Below the pieces are notes generated by a model. The model saw nothing but the letters and a program-made list of their open reading frames with translations, was not told the origin of the DNA and did no database searches. Below, piece by piece: positions 4,250 through 5,518 of a stretch of DNA of 5,518 nucleotides. The DNA is from an uncultured Robiginitomaculum sp. (GTDB taxonomy: Bacteria > Pseudomonadota > Alphaproteobacteria > Caulobacterales > Maricaulaceae). Position numbers and translations under genes: made by a program. Within the stretch, counting starts at the first letter, position 1; every line of letters starts with the position of its first letter. The stretch lies in the NCBI GenBank assembly GCA_938003555.1, contig CALKXN010000291.1, positions 1-5,518 of the forward strand, in the 5' to 3' direction.

Positions 4250-5518
4250 CTAATCAGAACACAGTAATGAGAATGGGATTTTCCATGTTTCCATCAGCAA
4301 ACTGGAGGTTGCCGCCAGCAGCTCGAGATGTTCTGCTTTCACTTTACTCTTGGAATAACCCGGCTGCGCTGCTGTAATTTCAAAGCGATAACTCAACTCC
4401 GACCATCGGCCTAACCAACCATTGATAATTGATGGGTCGCCTTGCTCGAACCGCGACACACCAGTTCGCTTCTTCCTGTCGCCTTCGCGCTTCCGAAGAT
4501 GTTGTAGAAACACCTTTGGGCTTTCGCGCCATCGCAGCGATTTTTGGGATTGCCCACAAAGTTCATGCAGATCGGCGACGCGCGCTCCTGGCCTAGGCGC
4601 ACTGGAGTACTTACAATGAAAAAGATGAACAAAAAGTGCATTGTTTTCTTCTTTGATACAAACAATATCAGCGGCTTCTCCAGAGGCATCGTCGTCAAAG
4701 ACCACGTCGAAATTGCCAGATGACACGAGTTCGTCAATCAGAAATTTCTGTATCGAATTTGCCTTCTTCTCAAGACCTTGAGACTCAACCCTGATGTCAA
4801 CGCCAGTCCACTTGCGTGGTATCATTCGCTCGAGGTCAAATGACGGTCTTTCGCCATGAGTTGGAAGTACAAACAACTCCGTATCGACGAGCATATCGCC
4901 ATCTCCATAGTAAATCTGCGGTGGATCCTCCTTGAACCAATCAGAGATGGAAAGTTGGCGTCGTCGCAGCATCACTTGCAAATCATCCCCATCGCGCTGT
5001 TCGTAGTGAGCAGCTTGATCCCGGATTGTCATTTCAAACAGGCACTTCTTTTGATCACATGAAATTACAAAACGAACGGGGCCATCGTTTCCGAACTCTG
5101 AGATCGTGATGTCGCAATTGAAGATCGGTTGTGCATCACCAGCAAAGACTAGCTCAATTCGGCTTTCGTCCATATCCAAGATGCTTTCTGGCCAAACGAT
5201 AGCGATTGGCGTCTTCAAGGGCATGGTTTCTTGCCTCTCGGGCTTAACCAAGTTTTTCAGAAACGCATCTGTTGGGATCGTATCATCTAGAAGCTTTAGC
5301 CCTAAGGACTGACACCAATCGATCCACTCACCAAAGTTATTAGTTGCATCATACGACCAAAACTTGCCCTTCCGAGAACAGCCCAGAGTTACCTTACCGT
5401 CATCGGTATATCCTTGGCCGAACAGGTTTGTTTTTGAGCGATTTCGATTTCCTGGGAGTTCGTCAATTTGAGGAGTGATGTCAGTACCCATAAATTGCGA
5501 ATAGACCACTGGTCGTCT
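4250..5518 (-). CDS. C-terminal part of a large protein, probably a helicase-family defence protein with a nuclease-like C-terminal domain (cut by the right edge)
   Basis: The minus-strand frame is open from the right edge (first full codon AGA, 5518-5516) to TAG at 4252-4250, giving 422 visible residues. A GTG at 5509-5507 is in frame, but the frame stays open upstream of it and the protein reads as the inside of a longer one. Visible segments, counted from the edge: DITPQIDELPGNRNRSKTNL (13-32), a Trp-rich part GEWIDWCQSLGLKLLDD (63-79), a beta-rich middle (100-215), WTGVDIRVESQ (237-247), then FDVVFDDDASGEAADIV (270-286), LFHCKYS (299-305), GARVADLHELCGQSQKS (311-327) and AQPGYSKSK (384-392). 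The spacing of Asp284 and H301-C302-K303 recalls the PD-(D/E)XK nuclease core, with His at the usual acidic position, and the following helix carries Gln323 and Gln325. From memory, this arrangement occurs at the C-terminus of large DEAD/DEAH-type helicase proteins, but no helicase motif lies in the visible part, so that assignment is inference. It is convergent with the kinase gene. Confidence 0.6.
   Translation of the reverse strand, partial: RRPVVYSQFMGTDITPQIDELPGNRNRSKTNLFGQGYTDDGKVTLGCSRKGKFWSYDATNNFGEWIDWCQSLGLKLLDDTIPTDAFLKNLVKPERQETMPLKTPIAIVWPESILDMDESRIELVFAGDAQPIFNCDITISEFGNDGPVRFVISCDQKKCLFEMTIRDQAAHYEQRDGDDLQVMLRRRQLSISDWFKEDPPQIYYGDGDMLVDTELFVLPTHGERPSFDLERMIPRKWTGVDIRVESQGLEKKANSIQKFLIDELVSSGNFDVVFDDDASGEAADIVCIKEENNALFVHLFHCKYSSAPRPGARVADLHELCGQSQKSLRWRESPKVFLQHLRKREGDRKKRTGVSRFEQGDPSIINGWLGRWSELSYRFEITAAQPGYSKSKVKAEHLELLAATSSLLMETWKIPFSLLCSD

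Noticed and set aside
4411..4737. Second-frame ORF inside the right-hand gene, and the similar plus-strand ORFs at 4422-4619, 4856-5062 and 5106-5312
   Set aside because: They overlap a long frame with coherent protein features, show no domain-like pattern and have no ribosome-binding sites.
5507..5509. GTG at 5509-5507 as the true start of the right-hand minus-strand gene
   Set aside because: The frame is open through to the window edge, no ribosome-binding site fits, and the peptide reads as the interior of a longer protein.
1..5518. CRISPR array, tRNA, rRNA or a complete insertion sequence
   Set aside because: I saw no regularly spaced repeats, cloverleaf-like segments, rRNA signatures or transposase motifs on either strand.

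Overview
This 5.5 kb window looks like an accessory (mobile or defence-island) stretch of a proteobacterial genome; the lineage is a guess from gene style, since nothing in the window fixes it. Base composition is uneven: hand counts of single 60-base lines give 33/60 G+C at 841-900 (Fic gene), 19/60 at 2401-2460 (inside the kinase) and 33/60 at 4801-4860 (right-hand gene), which suggests segments of different origin.

Layout. (1) Positions 1-105 hold the last 34 codons of a gene entering from the left, with a weak resemblance to the C-terminus of a beta-ketoacyl synthase. (2) Positions 106-232 are a regulatory stretch with a good sigma70-type promoter (TTGACT-17 bp-TATACT), a perfect 12-bp palindrome just before the start codon, and an inverted repeat upstream. 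(3) Positions 233-1287 hold a translationally coupled pair, mobile mystery protein A (XRE-type HTH regulator) and mobile mystery protein B (Fic-domain enzyme), overlapping by 4 nt. (4) Positions 1288-1487 are a 200-nt spacer with a ~20-bp imperfect tandem repeat and a doubtful 36-codon ORF. (5) Positions 1488-4088 encode a very large (866 aa) protein-kinase-like protein whose catalytic core is split by long insertions and carries several non-canonical motif residues. (6) Positions 4089-4249 are a short convergent spacer. (7) From 4250 to the right edge, on the minus strand, lies the C-terminal part (at least 422 residues) of a large protein, probably the accessory C-terminal region of a helicase-type defence protein with a possible PD-(D/E)XK-like nuclease domain; its N-terminus lies outside the window.

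How the genes may work together (inference). MmpA probably represses its own operon and controls the Fic enzyme MmpB, in toxin-antitoxin style. The kinase has no partner on its own strand in the window and converges on the helicase/nuclease-like gene. Two protein-modifying enzymes (Fic and kinase) beside a putative nucleic-acid-processing protein fit a defence island. The least described item is the kinase, with its unrecognised N-terminal ~220 residues and ~110-residue insertion after the APE motif.
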